Assembly (NCBI GenBank): GCA_900551885.1
Contig: URXS01000025.1
Coordinates: forward strand, 1 to 20,957
Length of the DNA: 20,957 nucleotides
Reading direction: 5' to 3'
Source: an uncultured Oscillibacter sp.
GTDB taxonomy: Bacteria; Bacillota; Clostridia; Oscillospirales; Oscillospiraceae
The notes beneath the pieces are model-generated. The model ran no database searches and was not told where the DNA came from. It worked only from the letters and a program-made list of their open reading frames with translations. Of the stretch, positions 13,202 through 20,199 are shown in pieces (position 1 is the stretch's first letter; every line of letters begins with the position of its first letter). The position numbers and the translations under genes were made by a program.

Positions 13202-14527
13202 TTGCAGTATCGTGTTGCGTTTGTCTCCCTGGGCTGCGCCAAGAACCAGGTGAACTGCGAGCAAATGATGGCCGCCGTCACCGGGGCGGGCCACACCGTA
13301 CAGGCCGACCCCGCCGGGGCCGACGTGGTGGTGGTGAACACCTGCGGCTTTCTCCAGTCCGCCTGTGAAGAGGCCATCGAAAACATCCTGGAGATGGCGG
13401 AGCTGAAAAAGGCCGGCCAGGTGAAGAAGATCCTGGTGACCGGCTGCATGGCCCAGCGGTACAAGGAGGACGTGCTGTCGGAGCTGCCCGAGGTGGACGG
13501 CATTCTGGGCACCGGCAGCTACGGCGACATTGCCGCCGCCATCGACGAGGTCATGGCCGGGGAAGAGCGGCCCTGCCACCTGGGCAACATCCACACCTGT
13601 CCCCAGGGTGGGCCCCGCATCCTCTCCACGCCGCCTTGGTATGCCTACCTGCGCATCGCCGAGGGCTGTGACAACCACTGCGCCTACTGCGTCATTCCCT
13701 CTCTCCGGGGCAAGTACCGCAGCCGCCCCATGGAGGAACTGCTGACGGAGGCGAAGGAGCTGGCGGATGCCGGGGTGCAGGAGCTGCTGGTCATCGCCCA
13801 GGATATCACCCGCTACGGTACGGACCTGAACGGAGAGCATCAGCTCCCGGCCTTGCTGCGGGAATTGTGCAAGCTGGACTTCCACTGGATCCGGCTTCAC
13901 TACCTGTATCCCGACGAGATCACCCCCGAGCTGATCGACACCATTGCAAATGAGCCCAAGATCGTCAAATACCTGGATATTCCCATCCAGCACTGCAATG
14001 ACGATATTCTGAAAGCCATGAACCGCCGGGATACCAAAGCAGAGCTGCTAGACCTGTTTGCGACCCTCCGCGCCCGGATTCCCGGCCTGGTGCTGCGGAC
14101 CAGCCTGATCACCGGCCTCCCCGGCGAGGGCGAGGCGGAGCTGGAGGAGCTGTGCGACTTCCTGCGCCAGACCCGCATCGAGCGGGCCGGGGTGTTTCCC
14201 TTCTCTCCGGAGGAGGGCACCAGGGCCGCCCAGATGGACCATGTGGACATGGAGGAGGCCCGCCGCCGGGCGGAGTTGGTGGTGGACGTCCAGTCCGACA
14301 TCATCGACGATTACAACGAATCCCTCCTGGGCGAAGAGCGGGAGGTCCTCTGCGAGGGCTTCGACGGTCAGGCCCAGATGTTCTACGGCCGCAGCTACGC
14401 CGAAAGCCCGGACATCGACGGCCGCATCTGGTTTACCGCCGACGGGGAAGTGGAGGCCGGTACCTTTGTGACCGTGCGCCTCACCGGCACTATGGACGGC
14501 GAGCTTACCGGCGAACTGGTGGAGTGA
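13202..14527 (+). CDS. rimO: Ribosomal protein S12 methylthiotransferase
   Basis: A 441-residue radical-SAM enzyme that adds a methylthio group to an Asp of ribosomal protein S12. The N-terminal UPF0004 domain has the three Cys of the auxiliary 4Fe-4S cluster: SLGCAKNQVN (C12), VNTCGF (C48) and TGCMAQRY (C82). The radical-SAM motif C156-x3-C160-x2-C163 is in EGCDNHCAYCVIPSLRGKYRSRP. A C-terminal TRAM domain (about 375-441) binds RNA or protein. SLGCAKN and the length favour RimO over MiaB. A TTG start at 13202 is chosen for its ribosome site; ATG at 13181, overlapping the XRE stop, would add seven residues. It lies between the XRE repressor and pgsA in one apparent operon. Confidence 0.93.
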   Translation: MQYRVAFVSLGCAKNQVNCEQMMAAVTGAGHTVQADPAGADVVVVNTCGFLQSACEEAIENILEMAELKKAGQVKKILVTGCMAQRYKEDVLSELPEVDGILGTGSYGDIAAAIDEVMAGEERPCHLGNIHTCPQGGPRILSTPPWYAYLRIAEGCDNHCAYCVIPSLRGKYRSRPMEELLTEAKELADAGVQELLVIAQDITRYGTDLNGEHQLPALLRELCKLDFHWIRLHYLYPDEITPELIDTIANEPKIVKYLDIPIQHCNDDILKAMNRRDTKAELLDLFATLRARIPGLVLRTSLITGLPGEGEAELEELCDFLRQTRIERAGVFPFSPEEGTRAAQMDHVDMEEARRRAELVVDVQSDIIDDYNESLLGEEREVLCEGFDGQAQMFYGRSYAESPDIDGRIWFTADGEVEAGTFVTVRLTGTMDGELTGELVE

Positions 14528-14572
14528 TTGTAATTTCCGCCGGGCGATAACCTGTGAAGAGGAGCGATCCAT

Positions 14573-15094
14573 ATGAATTTGCCCAATAAACTGACTCTTT
14601 TGCGCATTATACTGATCCCTGTCTTTATGGTCGTCCTGTATTGGGGATTTCCTGGGGCCAATTACGTGGCCCTGGCCATCTTCGTGGTGGCCAGCTTCAC
14701 GGACATGCTGGACGGCAAAATCGCCCGGAAGTACAACCTGGTGACGGATTTCGGCAAGTTCGCCGACCCGCTGGCTGACAAGATGCTGGTGACAGCGGCT
14801 ATGCTGTGGTTTGTGGAGATTGGCCAGATGGCAGCCTGGATGCTGCTGATCGTCATTGTCCGGGAGTTCGCCGTCAGCGGCCTGCGGATGATCGCCAGCG
14901 ACAAGGGCCGGGTCATCGCCGCCGGCTGGTCCGGCAAGGTGAAGACCGCCTCCACCATGGTGTGCATCGTCATCATGTTCCTGCCCATCCCGCCGATTCT
15001 GAACACCATCTGTGTCTGGGTCATTACCCTGACTACCCTGTACTCCGGCGTGGAGTACTTCGTCCAGAACCGGGATATCATTGCCTCCGCCTGA
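14573..15094 (+). CDS. pgsA: CDP-diacylglycerol-glycerol-3-phosphate 3-phosphatidyltransferase
   Basis: A 173-residue integral membrane enzyme that makes phosphatidylglycerophosphate from CDP-diacylglycerol and glycerol 3-phosphate, the first committed step to phosphatidylglycerol and cardiolipin. The CDP-alcohol phosphotransferase signature is complete: D44-x2-D47-G48-x2-A51-R52-x8-G61-x3-D65-x3-D69. Several membrane helices flank it (LLRIILIPVFMVVLYWG; YVALAIFVVASF; AWMLLIVIVREFAVSG; TMVCIVIMFLPIPPIL). AAGAGGAG precedes the ATG, 45 bases after rimO, with no promoter visible in that gap. In other Firmicutes rimO is also often followed by pgsA, so the pairing is normal. The XRE gene ahead of them is the unusual part. 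Confidence 0.95.
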   Translation: MNLPNKLTLLRIILIPVFMVVLYWGFPGANYVALAIFVVASFTDMLDGKIARKYNLVTDFGKFADPLADKMLVTAAMLWFVEIGQMAAWMLLIVIVREFAVSGLRMIASDKGRVIAAGWSGKVKTASTMVCIVIMFLPIPPILNTICVWVITLTTLYSGVEYFVQNRDIIASA

Positions 15095-15113
15095 GAGGCG
15101 CGGATAGAACGAC

Positions 15114-15144
15114 AAAAGCCGCAGGGCATTGCCCTGCGGCTTTT
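15114..15144. terminator. Bidirectional terminator between pgsA and the small membrane protein gene
   Basis: A perfect 14-bp inverted repeat (15114-15127 with 15131-15144, 3-base loop) starts with AAAA and ends with TTTT, so it can stop transcription from both convergent genes. Confidence 0.9.
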
Positions 15145-15147
15145 CCG

Positions 15148-15495
15148 CTATTGTTCTGTCAGCCGCTCTGCTGCCAGCATGGCCATGGCGCCCAGCCATA
15201 CCGCCAGCACGTCCCATGGGTCACCCACGGACCGGGGCAGATACAGCGGCGTTGCCACTTCCCAGAACAGGCCGCAGCCCAGGGCAAAGGCGCTGACCGC
15301 CCCAATACCCCTCACTGGTTTTTGCCCCAGCCGCTCCAGCAGGCCGTTCAGAAGGCACAGCATCAAAGCGCCGGCCAAAAAATCCGCCCCATACCAGGCC
15401 AGCAGGTGGGTGCCGGTGAGAGGCACCAGGAGGAAACGGTTGACAGCGTACAAGGTCCCAATGGCCCCCATAGGCAGTAGATACCGCCGCTTCAT
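15148..15495 (-). CDS. Small multi-pass membrane protein (VanZ/DUF2809-like pattern)
   Basis: A 115-residue hydrophobic protein with about four membrane helices: MGAIGTLYAVNRFLLVPL, a stretch beginning LLAWYGADFLAGALMLCLL, VRGIGAVSAFALGCGLFWEV and a stretch beginning DVLAVWLGAMAM. The motif GLFWEVATPLYLPRSVGDPWDVLAVWLG recalls the E...R..D..D...N..G pattern of VanZ and DUF2809 proteins, but I cannot assign a family firmly. The start at 15495 is chosen because its ATG shares a base with the stop of the upstream XRE/zinc-ribbon gene (TGATG), a sign of translational coupling. An in-frame start nine codons upstream would lie inside that gene. The coupling suggests that the two membrane-linked proteins work together. 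Function unknown. Confidence 0.65.
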   Translation of the reverse strand: MKRRYLLPMGAIGTLYAVNRFLLVPLTGTHLLAWYGADFLAGALMLCLLNGLLERLGQKPVRGIGAVSAFALGCGLFWEVATPLYLPRSVGDPWDVLAVWLGAMAMLAAERLTEQ

Positions 15496-16193
15496 CAGAA
15501 GAAAGACAGCACAACCACGCACAGCAGCATGGCCGCCGTCACGGCGGGCACAACCCCCCAGAATCCGATGCCGTCTCTCGGGGGCTGCGGCGGCAGATTC
15601 ATGCTGCTGGGCCGGGCTTTGAGGGCGTCCTCGGCTGCGCCATCGTCCGCCACCACGCGGACAGTGGGGAACATGGCCCGGTTCAGATGGGCGGCCAGAT
15701 ACTGGGCGGCGTCATCGGTCAGATCCCGTCGAAGCACCACTTCCGAGAGGGTGCCCAGCTGCAGGGTCCGCTGTGCTTCCGCCGGGGTCATGCCGCAGAA
15801 GCGGACCAGGTGATCCATGGCGTTCTCGTTGGCGTAGTATTGGCTGGTGACCACCACCGCGTACCGCCGTCCCCGGGGCGGCGTGTCCGGCAGGGGATAG
15901 CCGCAGCTCGGGCAGATGGTGCCGTCTACCGCCTGGCCGCAGCAGGGACAGGTGTCCGGCCGCACATAGGACTCCACGGCTGTCTGTTCCTCCGGTTCCT
16001 TGCCCATCAGCACATAGTCCGCCGATACATGCAGCACCTCGCACAGCTTTGCCACGGTCAGGGCGTCGGGCACCGTCTGGCCGCTCTCCCACTTGCTGAC
16101 CGCCTGGCGGGTGACGCCCACCAGCTCTCCCAACTGTTCCTGGGTCAGCCCGGCGGCTTTCCGCACAGAGGCGATCCGGTCCTTCAGTTCCAT
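15495..16193 (-). CDS. XRE regulator with zinc ribbon, L7/L12-like domain and C-terminal membrane anchor
   Basis: A 232-residue multidomain protein. An HTH_3 DNA-binding domain lies at about 6-60 (VRKAAGLTQEQLGELVGVTRQAVSKWESG). A zinc ribbon lies at 82-97 (C82-x2-C85 and C94-x2-C97). A segment at about 111-182 (DHLVRFCGMTPAEAQRTLQLG ... LTDDAAQYLAAHLNRAMFPTVRV) has the helix and Ala/Leu pattern of the ribosomal L7/L12 C-terminal fold. A linker of Pro and charged residues and one membrane helix (212-231, VVPAVTAAMLLCVVVLSFF) end the protein. The ATG at 16193 follows GGAGGGAGGG, and the longer open frame upstream lacks domain content. The next gene encodes a membrane protein and overlaps the stop. 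A membrane-tethered DNA-binding regulator is inferred. Signal and targets unknown. Confidence 0.8.
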   Translation of the reverse strand: MELKDRIASVRKAAGLTQEQLGELVGVTRQAVSKWESGQTVPDALTVAKLCEVLHVSADYVLMGKEPEEQTAVESYVRPDTCPCCGQAVDGTICPSCGYPLPDTPPRGRRYAVVVTSQYYANENAMDHLVRFCGMTPAEAQRTLQLGTLSEVVLRRDLTDDAAQYLAAHLNRAMFPTVRVVADDGAAEDALKARPSSMNLPPQPPRDGIGFWGVVPAVTAAMLLCVVVLSFF

Positions 16194-16223
16194 TGACAGA
16201 TCCCTCCCTCCTCTTTCCGCTCC

Positions 16224-16252
16224 ATCATACCAAAAAGGCTGTTTCCTGACAA
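16224..16252 (-). promoter_or_regulatory. Promoter of the XRE/zinc-ribbon gene pair
   Basis: On the minus strand TTGTCA (16252-16247), a 17-base spacer and TATGAT (16229-16224) lie some 30 bases ahead of the start codon. Confidence 0.7.
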
Positions 16253-16270
16253 GCGACAGGCAGGAACATC

Positions 16271-16291
16271 CTGTCAACAGGCAGTTGACAG
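16271..16291. promoter_or_regulatory. Inverted repeat, possible operator in the divergent region
   Basis: CTGTCAAC (16271-16278) and GTTGACAG (16284-16291) form a perfect 8-bp inverted repeat around AGGCA, upstream of the minus-strand promoter and 33 bases ahead of the -35 of the cysE-cysS promoter. A related CTGACA/GACAGG pattern lies at 16246-16260. It is a candidate binding site for the XRE protein. It has no T run and so is not a terminator. Confidence 0.45.
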
Positions 16292-16323
16292 CCCTGCCGG
16301 AGGGAGAAAAATCTGCCGCCCCC

Positions 16324-16352
16324 TTGACACGCCGGGCAAATCCTGTTAATAT
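16324..16352 (+). promoter_or_regulatory. Promoter of the T-box / cysE-cysS operon
   Basis: A consensus TTGACA (16324-16329), a 17-base spacer and TAATAT (16347-16352). The transcript would start near 16360, immediately ahead of the T-box leader. Confidence 0.85.
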
Positions 16353-16359
16353 GCTAAGG

Positions 16360-16588
16360 TAAATTGAATAGCGTGATGATCGGGAAGAGTATCAGTTGAC
16401 CCAAAGAACAGAGAGGGCGCGTCACCGGCTGCAAGCGCGCCTGCGGCGGGAGCTGTGAAAGTGCGCCCGGGAGCGCGGGGGATGTAGAAGCCCTCCGTCC
16501 GGCCCCCGTCAAAGGGCCTCCTTGAGTGATAAAAGAGAGTGGAACCGCGATTCGTCGCCTCTCGTACTTCGGTACGGGAGGCGTTTTT
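16360..16588 (+). promoter_or_regulatory. T-box riboswitch sensing tRNA-Cys
   Basis: The leader shows the T-box elements in order. Stem I begins around 16377 with AGTA (loop E, near 16388-16391), followed by ACAGAGAGG (the AG bulge) and a distal stem. The returning strand carries the specifier TGT (16483-16485) followed by A and GAA. The conserved T-box GAGTGGAACCGCG spans 16537-16549. A 12-bp terminator (16556-16567 with 16572-16583, TTCG loop) ends in TTTTT (16584-16588). UGU is a Cys codon. The base after UGG is A (16543), which pairs with U73, the discriminator of tRNA-Cys. Uncharged tRNA-Cys would open the terminator and allow cysE-cysS transcription. The exact Stem I limits are approximate. 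Confidence 0.92.
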
Positions 16589-16622
16589 GTTTCCTCCCGG
16601 CCAGCACAAGGAGAATTTATTT

Positions 16623-17300
16623 ATGGCAAAGCGTATTACCCGTCTGGGCGGTCTGCTGGCCGCCTATCAGCGCCGCGATCCCGCGGCCCGCAGCAAGTTG
16701 GAGATCTTTCTCCTGTACCCCGGCGTCCACGCCGTGCTGTACCACCGGGCGGCCCACTGGCTGTACCGGCACCGGCGGTTCTTCCTGGCCCGGTGCGTGT
16801 CCCAGTGGAGCCGGTTCTGGACCGGCATCGAGATTCACCCCGGCGCCACCATCGGCCACCGGCTGGTCATTGACCACGGCATGGGCATCATCATCGGCGA
16901 GACCGCTGAGATCGGCGACGACTGCCTGCTTTACCAGGGTGTGACCCTGGGCGGTACCGGCAAGGATAAGGGCAAGCGCCATCCGACTTTGGGCGATAAT
17001 GTGCTGGTTGGCTCCGGCGCCAAGGTGCTGGGCCCCTTCCGGGTGGGGGACAATGCCCGTATTGCCGCCGGTGCCGTGGTGCTGGGAGAGGTGCCCCCCA
17101 ACTGCACCGCCGTGGGTGTGCCGGCCCGGGTCGTCCGGTGTGCCGGAAAGCCCGTATACTACGCTGACGATGTGGACCAGATCCATATGGCGGACCCAGT
17201 GCTGGAGGAACTGGTGGCCATGTCCCAGAGAATCGAGGAACTGGAGCGGGAAGTGCAAAAGCTGAGCCAACCCAACGATACGAAAGAGAGGACTGCCTGA
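16623..17300 (+). CDS. cysE: Serine O-acetyltransferase
   Basis: A 225-residue enzyme that acetylates L-serine from acetyl-CoA to give O-acetylserine, the direct precursor of cysteine. A short N-terminal helical region (about 1-60) is followed by the left-handed hexapeptide beta-helix. Family blocks are EIHPGATIGHRLVIDHGMGIIIGETAEIGDD, LYQGVTLGGTGKDKGKRHPTLGDNVLVGSGAKVLG and AGAVVLGEVPPNCTAVGVPARVVR. It is close to the shorter Gram-positive SAT form rather than the long E. coli form. A C-terminal helical extension (EELVAMSQRIEELEREVQKL) looks like a coiled coil. AAGGAG lies nine bases before the ATG at 16623; an earlier in-frame GTG falls inside the T-box and is rejected. cysS starts one base after its stop, under the shared T-box. 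Confidence 0.95.
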   Translation: MAKRITRLGGLLAAYQRRDPAARSKLEIFLLYPGVHAVLYHRAAHWLYRHRRFFLARCVSQWSRFWTGIEIHPGATIGHRLVIDHGMGIIIGETAEIGDDCLLYQGVTLGGTGKDKGKRHPTLGDNVLVGSGAKVLGPFRVGDNARIAAGAVVLGEVPPNCTAVGVPARVVRCAGKPVYYADDVDQIHMADPVLEELVAMSQRIEELEREVQKLSQPNDTKERTA

Positions 17301-17301
17301 T

Positions 17302-18750
17302 ATGTATTTGTACAATTCGGCGACCCATAAAAAAGAGGAATTCCAGACCCACACCCCCGGCCATGTGGAGATGTACACCTGTGGCCCCACAGTGTACCAT
17401 TTCGCCCATATCGGCAACCTCCGCAGCTATATCATGGAAGATGTGCTGGAGAAGTACCTGCGCTACGCCGGATATGACGTGAACCGGGTCATGAATATCA
17501 CCGACGTGGGCCACCTGACCTCCGACGCCGACGAGGGCGAGGACAAAATGCTCAAGGGCGCCAAGCGGGAACACAAGACGGTCATGGAGATCGCCAAGTT
17601 CTACACCGACGCCTTCTTCGACGACTGCCGCAAGCTGAACATCAAACGGCCCGACGTGGTCCAGCCCGCCACTGGTTGCATCGACGAGTATATCAAGATC
17701 ATCTCCAAGCTGGTGGACACCGGCTACGCCTACCTTGCCGGCGGCAACGTCTATTTCGATACCTCCAAGCTGGAGCATTACTACGTCTTCAATGACCACG
17801 ACGAGGAGGACCTGGCCGTGGGCGTCCGGGAGGGCGTGGAGGAGGACACCAACAAGCGCAACAAGAACGACTTCGTCCTCTGGTTCACCAAGTCCAAGTT
17901 TGAAGACCAGGCCCTGAAGTGGGATTCTCCCTGGGGTGTGGGCTATCCCGGCTGGCACATCGAGTGCTCCGGCATCTCCATGAAGTACAACGGCGAGTAC
18001 CTGGATCTCCACTGCGGCGGCATCGACAACGCCTTCCCCCACCACACCAATGAGATCGCCCAGTCCGAGAGCTACCTGGGCCATCCCTGGTGCGCGCAGT
18101 GGTTCCATGTCCACCACCTGAACACCGCCAGCGGCAAGATGAGCAAATCCAAGGGCGAGTTCCTGACGGTCTCTCTGCTGGAGGAGAAGGGCTACGATCC
18201 CCTGGCCTATCGCTTCTTCTGCCTCCAGAGCCACTACCGCAAGGCGCTGGTGTTTACCTGGGAGAACCTGGACAACGCCGTGGCGGCTTACGACAAGCTG
18301 ATTGCCAAAATCGCTGCGTTGAACCCGGAGGACGGCGCCGTGGACCAGGCGGTATTTGACGAAAACAAGGCCAAATTCCTCCAGCAGATGGGCAACGACC
18401 TGAACACCTCCATGGGCATCACCGCCGTGTACGACGCATTGAAGGCAAAGACCAACGACGCCACCCGGCTGGCCCTGATCGGGGACTTTGACACGGTGCT
18501 GTCTCTGAGCCTGCTGGAGAAGGCGGCGGCCAAACGGGCCGAGGCCGCCAAGGCGCAGACCACCCAGACCGAGGGCGGCTATACCGTTACCGGCGAGGGG
18601 GATCCCGCCATCGACGCCCTGGTGCTGCAGCGGTACGAGGCCAAGAAAGCCAAGAACTTCGCCGAAGCGGACCGGATCCGGGATGAGCTGAAGGCGCAGG
18701 GCATCGAGATCGTGGATACCAAGGGTGGCGCCACCTGGAAGCGGGTGTGA
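17302..18750 (+). CDS. cysS: Cysteinyl-tRNA synthetase
   Basis: A 482-residue class I synthetase that charges tRNA-Cys. It has MYTCGPTVY (first zinc Cys), the HIGH-type signature FAHIGNLRSY (here HIGN), the second zinc Cys in WHIECSGIS and the His/Glu ligands in HHTNEIAQSE. The KMSKS loop is in ASGKMSKSKGEF, followed by the FFCLQSHYRK segment. The C-terminal helical anticodon-binding region (about 330-482) includes a charged stretch KAAAKRAEAAKAQT. The ATG lies two bases after the cysE stop, so the two genes form one unit controlled by the T-box. HIGN in place of HIGH is known in some synthetases and does not suggest loss of function. A terminator follows 31 bases after the stop. Confidence 0.97.
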   Translation: MYLYNSATHKKEEFQTHTPGHVEMYTCGPTVYHFAHIGNLRSYIMEDVLEKYLRYAGYDVNRVMNITDVGHLTSDADEGEDKMLKGAKREHKTVMEIAKFYTDAFFDDCRKLNIKRPDVVQPATGCIDEYIKIISKLVDTGYAYLAGGNVYFDTSKLEHYYVFNDHDEEDLAVGVREGVEEDTNKRNKNDFVLWFTKSKFEDQALKWDSPWGVGYPGWHIECSGISMKYNGEYLDLHCGGIDNAFPHHTNEIAQSESYLGHPWCAQWFHVHHLNTASGKMSKSKGEFLTVSLLEEKGYDPLAYRFFCLQSHYRKALVFTWENLDNAVAAYDKLIAKIAALNPEDGAVDQAVFDENKAKFLQQMGNDLNTSMGITAVYDALKAKTNDATRLALIGDFDTVLSLSLLEKAAAKRAEAAKAQTTQTEGGYTVTGEGDPAIDALVLQRYEAKKAKNFAEADRIRDELKAQGIEIVDTKGGATWKRV

Positions 18751-18781
18751 CCACACGGCAAACGGACGACATGATGCGAAC

Positions 18782-18812
18782 AGGACGGGGGCTTATGCCC
18801 TCGTCCTTTTTT
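18782..18812 (+). terminator. Intrinsic terminator after cysS
   Basis: AGGACGGGGGC (18782-18792) pairs with GCCCTCGTCCT (18797-18807, one GU) around TTAT and runs into TTTTTT, closing the cysE-cysS transcript. Confidence 0.9.
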
Positions 18813-18820
18813 ACACCCTA

Positions 18821-18849
18821 TTGACAAAATTCGACAAAGCACCTATTAT
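18821..18849 (+). promoter_or_regulatory. Promoter of the XRE-cupin / GNAT operon
   Basis: A consensus TTGACA (18821-18826), a 17-base spacer and TATTAT (18844-18849). A second TATAAT at 18868-18873 has no good -35 and is less likely. The promoter lies right after the cysS terminator. Confidence 0.75.
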
Positions 18850-18914
18850 AAAAACACTATTGCACAGTATAATGGCATATGATCGTGACGATTTTGCCGG
18901 AGGGAGAGGGACCC

Positions 18915-19469
18915 ATGGAGCTGAACCGGGCGGTAGCGGAAAATATCAAACGCATCCGTAAAACGAAAAAACTCAGCATGGAGCGGCTGTCTCAGGAGGC
19001 TGGCGTTTCCCGCAGCATGCTGGGTCAGATCGAGCGGGGGGAGGCCAACCCCTCCGTGGCGCTGCTGGGCAAGCTGGCGGCGGCGCTGAAGGTGCCCGCC
19101 GACGTGCTGCTGGAAAACGATGACTTTGAGACACTGCTGTTGTGCCGGGAACTGGACACCAAGCCCACCCGCCTGGACGGCGGCAAAACGGTGCTGCGGC
19201 CCTCACTGCCCTATGACGAGCTGACCCGGCAGGAGAGCTTTTTCCTGGACCTTTACATCAGCGCCCGATACGCACCGGAGCCCTCGGTGCCCGGCTGCCT
19301 GTGCCACGCCACGGTTTTGTCCGGCACTGTCCGGCTGGAGGCGGAGGAGCAGTCCTTTCAGCTTCTGGAGCGGGACGCCCTGCGGTTTGCCGCTGACCGG
19401 CCCTACCGTTTTGAGAATATGACCAGTGCCAACGCCAGACTGCTGCTGGTGTACCGCTATTTAAAGTAA
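18915..19469 (+). CDS. XRE-family regulator with C-terminal cupin domain
   Basis: A 184-residue regulator. An N-terminal HTH_3 domain (about 6-62: VAENIKRIRKTKKLSMERLSQEAGVSRSMLGQIERGEANPSVALLGKLAAALKVPADVLL) is joined to a cupin-like beta-barrel (about 105-184), with ATVLSGTVRLEAEEQSFQLLERDALRFAADRPYRFEN as the sensor-type core. This HTH-cupin layout is common in regulators of amino-acid, polyamine or sulfur metabolism. The ligand here is not evident, and the usual metal-binding His pair of enzymatic cupins is not obvious. The ATG at 18915 follows GGAGGGAGAGGG; an upstream in-frame ATG at 18879 lies before this site. The GNAT gene starts 13 bases after its stop, suggesting it regulates or co-functions with that enzyme. 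Confidence 0.9.
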   Translation: MELNRAVAENIKRIRKTKKLSMERLSQEAGVSRSMLGQIERGEANPSVALLGKLAAALKVPADVLLENDDFETLLLCRELDTKPTRLDGGKTVLRPSLPYDELTRQESFFLDLYISARYAPEPSVPGCLCHATVLSGTVRLEAEEQSFQLLERDALRFAADRPYRFENMTSANARLLLVYRYLK

Positions 19470-19482
19470 GGAGCCTTGACCA

Positions 19483-19965
19483 ATGACCATTCGCACCGCC
19501 ACTGCCGCTGATCTGGCGGCCATTGCCGCTGTGGAGGCGGCCTGCTTCCCAGCCGCCGAGGCCGCCACGGAGGCGGAATTTGCCGCCCGGCTGGCGGTCT
19601 ATCCCAATCATTTCTGGCTGCTGGAGGAGGATGGAAAGCTGATCTCCTTCATTGATGGGCTAGTCACCGATGAGCCCATCCTCCGGGATGAGATGTACGA
19701 AAACGTGGCCTTCCACAATGAAAACGGGGCCTGGCAGATGATCTTCGGCGTCAACACCCTGCCGGCCTGGCGGAAGCAGGGCTGCGCCGGAAAGCTGATG
19801 GAGCGGGCCATTTCCGACGCCCGGGCCCAGGGCCGCCGGGGCTGCGTCCTGACCTGCAAGGCGGCCTTGGTTCACTATTACGAAACGTTCGGCTACGTCA
19901 ACGAGGGCCGCTCCGACTCCACCCACGGCGGCGCGGAGTGGTACGACATGCGGCTGACCTTCTGA
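19483..19965 (+). CDS. GNAT-family N-acetyltransferase
   Basis: A 160-residue enzyme of the GNAT superfamily, which transfers an acetyl group from acetyl-CoA to an amine. The N-terminal TIRTATAADLAAIAAVEAACFP is typical. Motif A with the CoA-binding loop is in FGVNTLPAWRKQGCAGKLM, where QGCAG plays the R/Q-x-x-G-x-G/A role. Motif B is in HYYETFGYVNEG. The ACFP start and the conserved tail (EWYDMRLTF) recall the arylalkylamine N-acetyltransferase-like subgroup. The substrate cannot be assigned. It follows the XRE-cupin regulator by 13 bases and a 44-aa membrane protein follows by 24 bases. Confidence 0.9.
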   Translation: MTIRTATAADLAAIAAVEAACFPAAEAATEAEFAARLAVYPNHFWLLEEDGKLISFIDGLVTDEPILRDEMYENVAFHNENGAWQMIFGVNTLPAWRKQGCAGKLMERAISDARAQGRRGCVLTCKAALVHYYETFGYVNEGRSDSTHGGAEWYDMRLTF

Positions 19966-19989
19966 GGCGGCCGGAAGGGAGAGTGTGGA

Positions 19990-20124
19990 ATGGGGACCAT
20001 CAAAAAACGGGACAGCGCCGCCGGGGGTCTGGCCATTCTGGCGGCAGCCGCCTATGTCTGCTGGAAGGGGCTGAAGCGGGTGGACCGCCGCCTGCGGCAA
20101 AAGGGAGAAGAGAAAAAGCGGTAA
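19990..20124 (+). CDS. 44-residue single-pass membrane protein
   Basis: A short gene, MGTIKKRDSAAGGLAILAAAA onward, with one hydrophobic segment (about 12-25, GGLAILAAAAYVCW) and a strongly basic C-terminus (KGLKRVDRRLRQKGEEKKR). GGAAGGGAGAG lies ahead of the ATG, and a strong terminator follows 20 bases after the stop, which supports a real gene ending the XRE-cupin / GNAT operon. The topology would be N-out or hairpin with the basic tail inside. No family recognised; function unknown. Confidence 0.6.
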   Translation: MGTIKKRDSAAGGLAILAAAAYVCWKGLKRVDRRLRQKGEEKKR

Positions 20125-20144
20125 GGATACCGCCCAATTGTCAG

Positions 20145-20178
20145 AAAAGCGTCCGGCCTGATGGCCGGACGCTTTTTT
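20145..20178. terminator. Bidirectional terminator between convergent genes
   Basis: A perfect 14-bp stem (20145-20158 with 20163-20176, TGAT loop) runs from AAAA to TTTTTT. It serves the GNAT operon and the convergent zinc-ribbon gene. Confidence 0.92.
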
Positions 20179-20199
20179 GCGTTTGGAAAGGCTTGCCCC

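Noticed and set aside
16539..16622. GTG start for cysE inside the leader
   Set aside because: The GTG is part of the conserved T-box sequence, and the segment to 16622 is the antiterminator/terminator.
16891..18756. 621-codon minus-strand open frame
   Set aside because: It is antisense to cysE and cysS and has no supporting start signal.
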